Shown in pieces: positions 1-7,798 of a stretch of DNA of 42,572 nucleotides (positions are counted from its first letter, which is position 1; each line of letters begins with the position of its first letter). The translations under genes and the position numbers were made by a program. Under the pieces are notes generated by a model, which searched no databases, was not told where the DNA came from, and saw only the letters and a program-made list of their open reading frames with translations. This stretch comes from Cloacibacillus sp. (GTDB taxonomy: Bacteria; Synergistota; Synergistia; Synergistales; Synergistaceae). The stretch is taken from NCBI RefSeq assembly GCF_020860125.1, contig NZ_JAJBUX010000073.1, forward strand, positions 1 through 42,572. The letters run 5' to 3'.

Positions 1-186
1 TGTGAAGGTATAGATAAAAAGGATACGCCGCTGAAAATCCGCCGGTGCGATGGCCACAACGGCGATATTTTTATAAACAAAGGCACTGCCGCCGCTGCGG
101 CTCCGGATGAAATGACGCTAAGAGATACAAGGCAGTACTCTTATTCTTCCGCACTATCTTGGTCTTTTTATGTTGACAAAACCTAA
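1..186 (+). CDS. C-terminal end of an unidentified protein (partial)
   Basis: Frame 1 is open from the first base to a TAA at 184-186 (61 codons), so this looks like the tail of a gene that begins before the window. The visible tail contains an Ala-rich stretch and ends in a Ser/Tyr-rich segment (ending FYVDKT). I do not recognise a family. It could also be a chance open frame, since no start or domain can be seen. A good promoter (173-201) overlaps its last codons, which suggests the downstream gene is transcribed independently. Confidence 0.4.
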   Translation, partial: CEGIDKKDTPLKIRRCDGHNGDIFINKGTAAAAAPDEMTLRDTRQYSYSSALSWSFYVDKT

Positions 187-201
187 AAGAGTTTTTATAT
201 A
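173..201 (+). promoter_or_regulatory. Sigma-70-type promoter for the c-di-GMP gene pair
   Basis: A perfect TTGACA at 173-178 is followed after 17 nt by TATATA at 196-201. Transcription would start near 208, leaving a leader of about 65 nt before the ATG at 274. No riboswitch fold is evident in that short leader. The -35 box lies inside the end of the upstream open frame. Confidence 0.6.
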
Positions 202-273
202 TATACTATTGTGAAAAATATGATAGAATGTCAGAAATCCAAATAAGGCATATGATATAGACGGTGAGATAAA

Positions 274-2442
274 ATGGCGGAGGAACAAGAAAGTTCATCT
301 TTAACAGGCGAAATTGAAACGCTGCGCAGGCAGCTCCGGTACTATCAGGAGTATGACCAGCTCACGGGCATTTTCAATAAAGCCGCGTTTTGCAAAAAAT
401 GCGCGGAACTCATATCCATGCCTCACGGCAGTCCGTTCGACGTAGTCTGCATTGATATAGAGCGGTTCAAACTCGTCAACGACATCTACGGCATGGAGCG
501 CGGCGACTCGCTGCTTTGCCACGTCGCGCGCGGGCTTGAGCGCAAATTCGGCTGTAGAGGCGGTATTATCGCACGCATCGCGAGCGACGTATTCGCCCTC
601 CTGATATCGCATGAGGCGGAAGGTATACTGGAGAGTGATATTCTCAGTATATTCAAAAGCTGTCCGGTAGAGATGTCGGTCATGCCGTCCATCGGCGTCT
701 GCCGCGCCGATAACGATACGCCGGTGGAGAAGCTCTGCGACTGGGCCGTCATGGCTCTTGACTCTGTGAAGCACAACTATATGCGTCATATCGCCGTGTA
801 TAACAGCGATATCCGTTCGATGCTGCTCGAAGAGCAGGAGATTCTCAGCAGCATGGAGTCGGCGCTCGAAAAAAAGGAATTTACGATATATTTTCAGCCT
901 AAATGCAATATGACGATGGGAAAGATAATCGGCGCGGAGGCGCTTGTGCGCTGGGTCCATCCCGAAAAGGGCGTCATTTCGCCGGCCTCTTTCATCCCGA
1001 TATTCGAAAAGAACGGTTTTATCAAACGGCTGGACAGCTATGTGTGGGAAGAGGCGGCAGCCTGGCTTCGCCGTCTCATTGACGCTGGCGGTAAACCGCT
1101 GCCCGTATCGGTCAACATCTCGCGCACTGACTTTTTCGGTATGGATGTATGTGACACGCTCATGACGATACTCCGCCGCTATGACATCAGCCCAGAGCTG
1201 CTGGAACTCGAGATCACGGAGAGCGCCTACGCGGACCGGCCGCAGGAGATCATCAACACCATAATGAAGCTTATGAACAACCGGTTCACCATACTTATGG
1301 ACGACTTTGGCAGCGGTTATTCGTCGCTCAACATGCTTAAAGATATCGATGTCAACGTGCTTAAGATAGATATGGGCTTCCTGCGCCGCGACAGCCAGAA
1401 GAGCCGCGATATTCTCAAATCTGTCGTGCGTATGGCGAAGTGGCTGAATCTGCCGATGATCGCCGAGGGTGTGGAGACGAAAGATCAGGTAGATTTTCTT
1501 CTCACGATCGGCTGTGTCTACGCGCAGGGATATTACTATTACAGGCCGATGACGGCGGAGCAGTTCTTGAATTTGATCAACGCTCCCGAGAAGATGGACT
1601 ACCAGAACGGCGGTAAGCTGATTCCCGTACAGAACCAATATCTTGATTTTCACGAGCTATTTAACCGCGATATGATGAGCGACAGGCTCATGGGCAACAT
1701 CTTGGGAGCGATCGCCATCTATTCCTTTGACGGAGAAAAGCTCTATCTGCTGCGCGGCAACGAGGAATATTTCAAGCTGCTGCGCCGCGCGGGAGTCACG
1801 AATGATATGGCGCAGGACATTATGCCTACCGTTGCGGAACGGGACCGCCCGCTGCTGGTGAAATCATTGAAGCAGATTCAGGGGGCCTCCGATGAAGGCA
1901 GCGTTGAGGTTACGGTGCGTCCATTCGTGGGGGTTACCGATTTTTGGATACAGATGCGCCTCTTCCATCTCGCTAAAAAGGGCGAGGATGAGATATATTA
2001 CGCGGCGCTCGCCGATGTTACGGAGCAGATGGAGGCGATAGAGACGCTGAGGATCAGCGAACAGCGTTTCAGGCTGGCTATGGAGGCTACCAACATCGCG
2101 ATATTTGAGCTGGATGTCCGGACGAGGGTCGCCACATATTCGGAATATACGCGAAAGACTTTCGGGCTCGACGCCACCGTCACTAACGCTCCCGAGGGAT
2201 TTATCGAGCAGGGTACGGTGTGCGAGGAATATATCGACAGATTCAGAGGAATATACGAGGCCATCTATCGTGGGGAGAAAAAGGCCTCTTGCGTGATACG
2301 CGCCATATTGGGCGACGGAAAGTTTGCCTGGAACCGTGTGTCGCTTACCGCGATACAGGACCGGAACGGTAAAACGGTGAAGGCGATCGGTATCGTTGAG
2401 AGAGTTCCATTTGACCCTAAGCTGTGGATAGAGCCGAAATAA
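274..2442 (+). CDS. Degenerate-GGDEF / EAL / PAS protein, probable c-di-GMP phosphodiesterase
   Basis: A 722-aa protein with no obvious membrane segment. Residues about 25-175 form a GGDEF-type fold (YDQLTGIFNK start), but the signature is ASDVF at residues 103-107, so cyclase activity is unlikely. Residues about 190-440 are an EAL domain with the signature EAL at 222-224, SVNIS, ELEITES, the DDFGSGYSSL loop, LKID and AEGVE. These are the metal and substrate residues of an active phosphodiesterase that hydrolyses c-di-GMP to pGpG. The C-terminal 280 residues look like two PAS-type sensor modules. GGTGAG precedes the ATG at a suitable distance. The next gene's frame overlaps the 3' end by 19 nt and encodes a diguanylate cyclase, so opposing activities appear co-expressed. 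The degenerate GGDEF may act as a GTP-binding regulatory domain, as known for some EAL proteins; that role is inferred. Confidence 0.88.
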   Translation: MAEEQESSSLTGEIETLRRQLRYYQEYDQLTGIFNKAAFCKKCAELISMPHGSPFDVVCIDIERFKLVNDIYGMERGDSLLCHVARGLERKFGCRGGIIARIASDVFALLISHEAEGILESDILSIFKSCPVEMSVMPSIGVCRADNDTPVEKLCDWAVMALDSVKHNYMRHIAVYNSDIRSMLLEEQEILSSMESALEKKEFTIYFQPKCNMTMGKIIGAEALVRWVHPEKGVISPASFIPIFEKNGFIKRLDSYVWEEAAAWLRRLIDAGGKPLPVSVNISRTDFFGMDVCDTLMTILRRYDISPELLELEITESAYADRPQEIINTIMKLMNNRFTILMDDFGSGYSSLNMLKDIDVNVLKIDMGFLRRDSQKSRDILKSVVRMAKWLNLPMIAEGVETKDQVDFLLTIGCVYAQGYYYYRPMTAEQFLNLINAPEKMDYQNGGKLIPVQNQYLDFHELFNRDMMSDRLMGNILGAIAIYSFDGEKLYLLRGNEEYFKLLRRAGVTNDMAQDIMPTVAERDRPLLVKSLKQIQGASDEGSVEVTVRPFVGVTDFWIQMRLFHLAKKGEDEIYYAALADVTEQMEAIETLRISEQRFRLAMEATNIAIFELDVRTRVATYSEYTRKTFGLDATVTNAPEGFIEQGTVCEEYIDRFRGIYEAIYRGEKKASCVIRAILGDGKFAWNRVSLTAIQDRNGKTVKAIGIVERVPFDPKLWIEPK

Positions 2443-4115
2443 ATCAGGCGGCGCAGCAGATATCCGCGCCGTGTCCGGCAAAATTCAAGCATGTGAAAGA
2501 TGTGGTTGCAATGTGGTTGGCAATGTATCATTACTGTTTAAAAATCCATATATACGGCGGCGACGCCGCTCTTGAGAGCGAGCTGCAGGCTGTCGCGCCT
2601 CTTGAGAGGTTTGAACATGAGATCAGGATCTTCGACCATATAACGGTGGAGAGCCTTGCGGAATGCGACGTTGCGGTATTCGATCTGCCGGTGGAACGAC
2701 CGTGCCGCGAACTGCGCGGAATATGTAAAAAAGGCGCTGAACTTGTATTCTGCGCCGATCTCCGCGAAGGTCTGCCGGAATGGGCGGCGGATTTTGACGA
2801 CATCTGGCAGAGGCCGTTTACGCCGGGGCTGACCGGCTTCCATTTTCGCCGTCTGTTGGAACGTATCAAACTAAAAAAGGATAAATGGTTTGTCTCGAAC
2901 TGCCTTGACGTGGCGATGGACAGCGTTCCGGATCTTATCTGGTTCAAAGACGTACGCGGCGCGCACCTGAAGGTAAACAACGCCTTTTGCAGCGCCGTGG
3001 GCAAGACAAAGAACGACGTTCAGGGCAGAGGGCATTACTATATATGGGATTTGAAGCAGGAGGAATATGAGCAGGGCGAATATGTCTGTCTTGAAACCGA
3101 AGAGATAGTGCTGCGTGAGAAAAAGACCCGCGCCTTCGACGAAAAGGTAAAGAGCAAACATGGCCTGCGGCAGTTCAAGACCTATAAATCCCCGATCTTC
3201 GACGAAGATCATCAGGTGGTCGGGACTGTGGGCATCGCGCATGACGTTACCGACCTGAAAAATATGCTGACCGAGCTTGAGATCGTGCTTGGCAGCATGC
3301 CCTTCGGCATTTTGATAAAGGACAGCGACGGCACTATTGCGAGCGCTAATGAAAGGTTCCTGCGTTATTTCGGACTTGAGGAAGGGCAGATACTGGGGCG
3401 TAATTACGCCGTCTGGAAGCATGATACGCTTGGCGGCAATATGCGGATAACTGATGATGGCGTCGCGGAGGCTGCCATAGATATCAACGGCGATAAAATG
3501 ATATTGGAGATCCTGCGGGAAGAGATACGGGATATCTTTGAAAATCAGGTTGGGGAGCTCTATATCTACCGTGACGTGACGACGGAGCGTATGCTTGAGG
3601 CCCAGGTGCTCCACGATTCAAACACGGATTTTCTTACCGGACTGTACAACCGGCGCTATTTTTACGAATATGTGAATAAGAACCGCGGGCGTAGGCCCAT
3701 TTGTTTCATATACATAGACCTCGATAACTTTAAGAAGGTCAACGACACGCACGGCCATCAGGCAGGCGATGAAGCGCTCGTCGCCACCGCCGATATCCTG
3801 CGTTCCTGTTTCCCTGACGCCTTTATCGCGCGGCTTGGCGGCGATGAATTTATCATTTCTTTGATCGGAGACTGCGAGATCGCCGCGGTGGAAAAACGCG
3901 CCGGATCGCTGCTGCGGAATATGAACGAGGCATTCAGCCACCACCCGCTCTTCAATATCCTCTCCGGAAGCATCGGCATCGCGAGGACGGAGGACCCCTC
4001 GGTCGATATAGATACGCTGCTGCGGCAGAGCGACATCGCCCTATATGAGGTGAAGCGCGGCGGCCGCGCCGGCTACTGTGTCTTTCCGCTTAAGTGCTCC
4101 TCCATGCCGGGATGA
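2424..4115 (+). CDS. Receiver-like / PAS / PAS / GGDEF diguanylate cyclase
   Basis: Synthesises c-di-GMP from two GTP. The GGDEF domain occupies the last 170 residues, with the conserved DFLTGLYNRR start, IDLDNFKKVND metal/substrate segment and an intact GGDEF at residues 472-476. The residues expected to form an RxxD inhibitory site five positions upstream read FPDA, so product inhibition by that site is probably lost. Two PAS modules precede it: one around PDLIWFKDVRGAHLKVNN and one around ILIKDSDGTIASANERF. The N-terminus resembles a degenerate response-regulator receiver (strand KIHIYGG, later CDVAVFDLP). The start is uncertain. The longest frame begins at a GTG (2424) inside the upstream gene without a good ribosome site; ATGs at 2511 and 2523 fit the receiver-like domain better. 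A strong terminator follows. Confidence 0.85.
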   Translation: MDRAEINQAAQQISAPCPAKFKHVKDVVAMWLAMYHYCLKIHIYGGDAALESELQAVAPLERFEHEIRIFDHITVESLAECDVAVFDLPVERPCRELRGICKKGAELVFCADLREGLPEWAADFDDIWQRPFTPGLTGFHFRRLLERIKLKKDKWFVSNCLDVAMDSVPDLIWFKDVRGAHLKVNNAFCSAVGKTKNDVQGRGHYYIWDLKQEEYEQGEYVCLETEEIVLREKKTRAFDEKVKSKHGLRQFKTYKSPIFDEDHQVVGTVGIAHDVTDLKNMLTELEIVLGSMPFGILIKDSDGTIASANERFLRYFGLEEGQILGRNYAVWKHDTLGGNMRITDDGVAEAAIDINGDKMILEILREEIRDIFENQVGELYIYRDVTTERMLEAQVLHDSNTDFLTGLYNRRYFYEYVNKNRGRRPICFIYIDLDNFKKVNDTHGHQAGDEALVATADILRSCFPDAFIARLGGDEFIISLIGDCEIAAVEKRAGSLLRNMNEAFSHHPLFNILSGSIGIARTEDPSVDIDTLLRQSDIALYEVKRGGRAGYCVFPLKCSSMPG

Positions 4116-4142
4116 CTGCCGGTCTCTGTTTTAGGATATGCG

Positions 4143-4172
4143 AAAAAGCCGCGCTGTGAGGCGCGGCTTTTT
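4143..4172. terminator. Bidirectional intrinsic terminator between convergent genes
   Basis: A perfect 12-bp stem (AAAAAGCCGCGC at 4143-4154 pairing with 4161-4172) closes a 6-nt loop. The A-tract on one side and T-tract on the other let it work on both strands. It separates the diguanylate cyclase gene (plus) from the Mop gene (minus). Confidence 0.85.
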
Positions 4173-4221
4173 GTGTGGAAAAATTTTGTACCCGAATAGC
4201 TGGTGCGGCTTTTGCGTAAGG

Positions 4222-4650
4222 TTACGCCTTCACCCCAACCATGATGTCGGAGGCTTTGATTATCGCGCAGACCTCTTTGCCCTCTTTGAGGCAGAGGCGT
4301 TCGGTGCTGGCCTTGGTGATGATGGAGGCGATCTTTTCGCCGCCGGCGAGGGTCACGAGGATCTCGCAGTTTACCGCTCCCTCTGTCACGGCGGTGATTT
4401 TGCCTTTGAGCTGGTTGCGTGCCGAGAGCTTCAGCCCGCCCTCGCCTTCGCCGATCATCACGTTTGAGGCTTTGATCACCGCATAGGCTTCGGCGCCCTC
4501 TTTGAGGCCGAGGTTCTCGCAGCTGGTCTCGGTGATGATTGAGGTGAGCATCGTGCCGTCCGCGAGGCGAAGCGATACTTCGTCGTTGACGGCTCCCTTT
4601 TTAACAGCGGCAACAGTAGCTTTTAGCTGATTGCGTGCACTAAGATTCAT
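4222..4650 (-). CDS. Tandem Mop-domain molybdate-binding protein (molbindin type)
   Basis: A 142-aa cytoplasmic protein made of two copies of the roughly 68-residue Mop (TOBE-like) domain. Both copies start with LSARNQLK (residues 3 and 74), continue through GAVN, and end in the AxIKASxxMxG strand. Mop domains bind molybdate or tungstate as oligomers and serve as oxyanion store or sensor. There is no DNA-binding or ABC-ATPase part, so this is the storage/buffer type rather than ModE or ModC. GGAGAG lies 8 nt before the ATG, and a good promoter lies at 4690-4718. A MOSC protein, a family linked to molybdenum cofactor, is encoded 2 kb upstream on the same strand but in a separate unit. Confidence 0.9.
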   Translation of the reverse strand: MNLSARNQLKATVAAVKKGAVNDEVSLRLADGTMLTSIITETSCENLGLKEGAEAYAVIKASNVMIGEGEGGLKLSARNQLKGKITAVTEGAVNCEILVTLAGGEKIASIITKASTERLCLKEGKEVCAIIKASDIMVGVKA

Positions 4651-4689
4651 GAAAAATCTCTCCTTTTTTATATCGATACTATATTATCT

Positions 4690-4718
4690 ATTATTGCCCG
4701 GTTTATCTGCGTTGTCAA
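4690..4718 (-). promoter_or_regulatory. Promoter of the Mop gene
   Basis: Read on the minus strand, TTGACA (4718-4713) and AATAAT (4695-4690) are separated by 17 nt, about 40 nt upstream of the ATG at 4650. The Mop gene is therefore probably transcribed apart from the P-type ATPase gene behind it. Confidence 0.6.
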
Positions 4719-4752
4719 GTTTAAGCGCATAAAAATTCCTTTTTTGCGCCGT

Positions 4753-6798
4753 CTATTTTATCCTCGTGGCCCTCGTCGAGTTGAGGATCGCGAGCAGCGC
4801 GACGCCGACGTCGGCGAATACCGCCTCCCATAGGCCTGCTAGCCCCGCGACGCCGAAGATAAGGAATATACCCTTCACGCCGAGAGCCATCACGACGTTT
4901 TCCCAGACGATGGCGCGCGTCTTTTTCGCGATGCGCAGCAGATCCGCCACTTTGGCGGGGGAGTCGTCGAGTATCACGGCGTCGGCCACCTCGACGGCGA
5001 CCTGCGAGCCGAAGCCGCCCATGGCGATCCCCGTTTCGGAGGTGACGAGCACGGGGCCGTCGTTAACGCCGTCACCGACATATATCGTCTTTTTTGTGTC
5101 GCCGTGACAGATGTCTTTCAGCGCGTCGACCTTGTCGCCCGGCAGCAGCTCCGCCTTGTAACCGTCAAGCTTCAGCTCTCTCGCGACCGCCGTCGCCGTA
5201 TCGTTGCGGTCTCCCGTCAGCATGTAGACGCCTTTGATGCCGAGGCGGCGCAGTTCGGCGACTGTCTCCGCCGATTCGGGGCGTATCTCGTCGGCGACGA
5301 CCATCGAGCCCATGTATCTGCTGTTTTTCATGACATGAACGATGGTGCCATGTTCGCCTATCTCCGGCGCCGTCACGCCGAAATCCGCCATCAGCGCGGC
5401 GTTGCCCGAGGCGACTGTGTCGCCGCCGAGACGGCAGATCATTCCCTTGCCCGGTATCTGTGTTATCGAGGCGCCAGCGGGAACGGGGCGTTCGCCGGCG
5501 GCGGCCATGATCGATTTCGCCACCGGATGGGTGGATCCGTTTTCCGCCAGCGCCGCGGTGTCGAGCAGCTCGCGTTCGCTTACCCCCGGGGCTGGCAGAG
5601 TCTTGGCCAGCCTGAACCGTCCGTATGTGAGGGTGCCGGTCTTGTCGAATACCGCGATATCGACATTGCCCACGGCGTCGAATACGTTCGCCCCTTTCAC
5701 GAGGATGCCGTTCTTGGAGGCCGCGCCGATGCCGCCGAAGTAGCCGAGCGGTATCGAGATGACGAGCGCGCAGGGGCAGGAGATGACGAGCAGGACCAGC
5801 CCGCGGTATATCCATTCGTGCCAGCTGCCGTAACCCGCCAGCGGAGGCAGGGTCATCACCGCGGCGGCGAGGAAGAACACGGCGGGGGTGTACCACTTGG
5901 AGAATCTGGTGATGAAGCGCTCCGTCGGAGACTTGCGTTCGACGGCGTTCTGCACCATTTCAAGCATCCGCGCGATGGTCGAATCCTCAAAGGGCCCCGC
6001 CGCCTCGATTAACAGCAGCCCGTCGAGCGAGAGCGTGCCTCCGTGTACCTCGCTGCCACTTGACACGGCGGCGGGCATGGATTCGCCGGTGATCGCCGAG
6101 GCGTCGATCTGCGAGACGCCGTTTACCACATGGCCGTCGATGGGGATTATCTCTCCGGGAAGCACCTGCACGATGTCTCCCTTCACGATCTCCTTCGGGT
6201 CCTTTTCAACGATCTTATCGCCGACCACCAGCCGCGCCGTCATCGGTTTCTGCGCGAGCAGCGCCTTTATCGAGCGGCGGGAGTTGGCGGAGGCGCGTTC
6301 CTGAAATGCCTCGCCAAGGCGGTAGAAGAGCATGACTCCGACCGCCTCCGACATCTCGCCGATGGCGATCGCGGCCAGCGTCGCGCCGCCCATCAGCGTG
6401 AACTCGTTGAAGATATCGCCTTTGAAGAGCGCTTTGAGGGCCGTCTTTAAGACGGGAACGCCAGTCGCGAGGTAGAGGATGATGAAGAGGGCATTGAAGA
6501 GCCAGGCTGGCGCGATCTGCGGCGCGAGCTCCTCAAGCAGCAGCGCGGCTAAAAAGATGACGCCCGCGACCGCGAGAAAGGTTATCTCACGGCGGAACTC
6601 GGCCTGCTGTTCCCTCTCGTCCTCTTCGTTTTCGCTGAATATATTGTCGAGCGCATGGCACGAGGCGCAGCCGCAGCCGCTGTCATGTCCGTGTACGTGG
6701 TGGTGCGCATGATGATCGTCGCGGCCCCTGCATTCGGGATCGCAGCAGCCATGCACCCGGCATTCATGTTCGTCTTCGTGATGATGGTCGTGGCTCAT
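4753..6798 (-). CDS. Heavy-metal P1B-type ATPase (Zn/Cd/Co exporter family)
   Basis: A 681-aa inner-membrane pump that couples ATP hydrolysis to export of soft or divalent metal ions. Visible signatures are the membrane metal site CPC at residues 341-343, phosphorylated Asp385 in DKTGT, the actuator motif TGES, the HP motif of P1B pumps (STHPVAKS) and the hinge GDGVNDGP. CPC with GVKGIFL in the last membrane pair favours the ZntA/CadA group over copper pumps. The usual N-terminal CxxC heavy-metal domain is absent. Instead the first 50 residues are a His/Cys/Asp-rich tail, presumably a flexible metal-binding segment. No metalloregulator gene is adjacent. Metal specificity is inferred. Confidence 0.92.
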   Translation of the reverse strand: MSHDHHHEDEHECRVHGCCDPECRGRDDHHAHHHVHGHDSGCGCASCHALDNIFSENEEDEREQQAEFRREITFLAVAGVIFLAALLLEELAPQIAPAWLFNALFIILYLATGVPVLKTALKALFKGDIFNEFTLMGGATLAAIAIGEMSEAVGVMLFYRLGEAFQERASANSRRSIKALLAQKPMTARLVVGDKIVEKDPKEIVKGDIVQVLPGEIIPIDGHVVNGVSQIDASAITGESMPAAVSSGSEVHGGTLSLDGLLLIEAAGPFEDSTIARMLEMVQNAVERKSPTERFITRFSKWYTPAVFFLAAAVMTLPPLAGYGSWHEWIYRGLVLLVISCPCALVISIPLGYFGGIGAASKNGILVKGANVFDAVGNVDIAVFDKTGTLTYGRFRLAKTLPAPGVSERELLDTAALAENGSTHPVAKSIMAAAGERPVPAGASITQIPGKGMICRLGGDTVASGNAALMADFGVTAPEIGEHGTIVHVMKNSRYMGSMVVADEIRPESAETVAELRRLGIKGVYMLTGDRNDTATAVARELKLDGYKAELLPGDKVDALKDICHGDTKKTIYVGDGVNDGPVLVTSETGIAMGGFGSQVAVEVADAVILDDSPAKVADLLRIAKKTRAIVWENVVMALGVKGIFLIFGVAGLAGLWEAVFADVGVALLAILNSTRATRIK

Positions 6799-6820
6799 GT
6801 TTTCTTTTATCTCCCGTAAG

Positions 6821-6846
6821 AAAGGGCCGCCCGAAAGCGGCCCTTT
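6821..6846 (-). terminator. Hairpin terminator after the Fe-S/MOSC operon
   Basis: A 10-bp perfect stem (AAAGGGCCGC at 6821-6830 with 6837-6846) closes a 6-nt loop just beyond the MOSC stop codon. It lies between that operon and the P-type ATPase gene, which starts at 6798. The T-tract on the minus strand is short, so termination may be partial. Confidence 0.6.
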
Positions 6847-6852
6847 TGAATT

Positions 6853-7296
6853 TTATGCGAACTCTATCGTGTCCCCGCTTCTGACCTTTCCGCCCTTTAT
6901 CACCTTGGTAAAGATGCCCTTCTTCGGCATTATGCACTCGCCCGTCTGCTTAAAGACCTCGCAGTGCGAATGGCACTCTTTGCCGATCTGCGAGACCTCG
7001 AGCAGCGTCTCGCCGACCTTGAGCCTGTCGCCGATCTTGAGCTGGCCGAGGTCGAAGCCCTCGGTAGTGAGGTTCTCGGCGAAGCTGCCCGGTACTAGGT
7101 TCGGCAGTTTGGCCATCATCGTGCGGATGTCTTCCATCGAGATGAGGCTTACCTGGCGGTGCATAAATCCCGCGTGGGCGTCGCCCTCGAGGCCGATGCC
7201 CTCGATGAGCGTGCCCTCGCCGATCTCATGCTTTATCATGCCCTTTTTAGGGGCGCTGCAGACGGCGATTATCTTACCCTTTTTATTCTGCAACAC
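6853..7296 (-). CDS. MOSC-domain protein
   Basis: A 147-aa stand-alone MOSC (molybdenum cofactor sulfurase C-terminal) protein. The family handles sulfur or persulfide on molybdenum cofactors or other substrates. The core is visible as GLEGDAHAGF near the N-terminus, the SFAENLTTEG segment, the conserved Cys in GKECHSHC, and GECIMPKKGIFTKVIKGG near the end. The GTG start at 7296 overlaps the end of nifU by 14 nt and has a GAGG site upstream, so the two genes are translationally coupled. Position behind a cysteine desulfurase and scaffold suggests it receives sulfur from that pathway; this is inferred. Confidence 0.85.
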   Translation of the reverse strand: MLQNKKGKIIAVCSAPKKGMIKHEIGEGTLIEGIGLEGDAHAGFMHRQVSLISMEDIRTMMAKLPNLVPGSFAENLTTEGFDLGQLKIGDRLKVGETLLEVSQIGKECHSHCEVFKQTGECIMPKKGIFTKVIKGGKVRSGDTIEFA

Positions 7297-7777
7297 GGTG
7301 GTCCTCGCTTACGAAGCGCTCCTCTTCCTCTTCCTCATGGCCGCCGCAGGCACCGCCGCACGCCGTGCAGTTGCCGGGGAAGGCCAGTCCTTCGGGCAGC
7401 TTCCCGTCTTTGCGCATATAGTAGTCGGCCACCGCCGCCTGGATGCCCTCCTGCGCGAGCAGCGAGCAGTGGAGCTTCACGGGGGGCAGTCCGCCCAGGG
7501 CGTCGGCGACGTCCTTGTTGTTTATCTTGAGAGCTTCGGCAATCGTCTTGCCTTTCGCGAGCTCCGTCACCATCGAGCTGGTGGCGATTGCCGCCGCGCA
7601 GCCGAAGGTTTCAAATCTAATGTCCTCGATCACCTCGGTCTCGGGGTTAATCTTGAGGTAAATTTTCATTACGTCTCCGCAGGTGGGGTTTCCGACCTCG
7701 CCGATCGCGTTCGCGTCGTCGAGCTTGCCCGCGTTGCGCGGATTCATGAAATAATCTACTACTTTCTGGTTGTACAT
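7283..7777 (-). CDS. nifU: NifU/IscU-type Fe-S cluster scaffold
   Basis: A 164-aa cytoplasmic scaffold on which [2Fe-2S]/[4Fe-4S] clusters are built with sulfur from NifS. The three ligand cysteines are C33 (NPTCGD, with the conserved Asp35), C60 (FGCAAAIATSS) and C104 (LHCSLLA). It corresponds to the N-terminal domain of NifU without the ferredoxin or C-terminal NFU domain. After the scaffold it carries an extra tail with CTACGGAC (C137, C140, C144) followed by a run of glutamates and a His. That tail is not part of the minimal IscU fold and could bind metal. The gene follows nifS after about 20 nt. Confidence 0.93.
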   Translation of the reverse strand: MYNQKVVDYFMNPRNAGKLDDANAIGEVGNPTCGDVMKIYLKINPETEVIEDIRFETFGCAAAIATSSMVTELAKGKTIAEALKINNKDVADALGGLPPVKLHCSLLAQEGIQAAVADYYMRKDGKLPEGLAFPGNCTACGGACGGHEEEEEERFVSEDHRVAE

Positions 7778-7798
7778 GACATCATCTCCTCATCCTGG

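Noticed and set aside
301..1653. 450-codon open frame antisense to the GGDEF-EAL gene
   Set aside because: It lies fully inside a well-recognised gene on the other strand, has no protein-family motif and no ribosome site. GC-rich codon bias readily opens such frames.
5104..6012. 302-codon open frame antisense to the P-type ATPase
   Set aside because: Shadow of the pump gene; low-complexity Arg/His/Val-rich translation.
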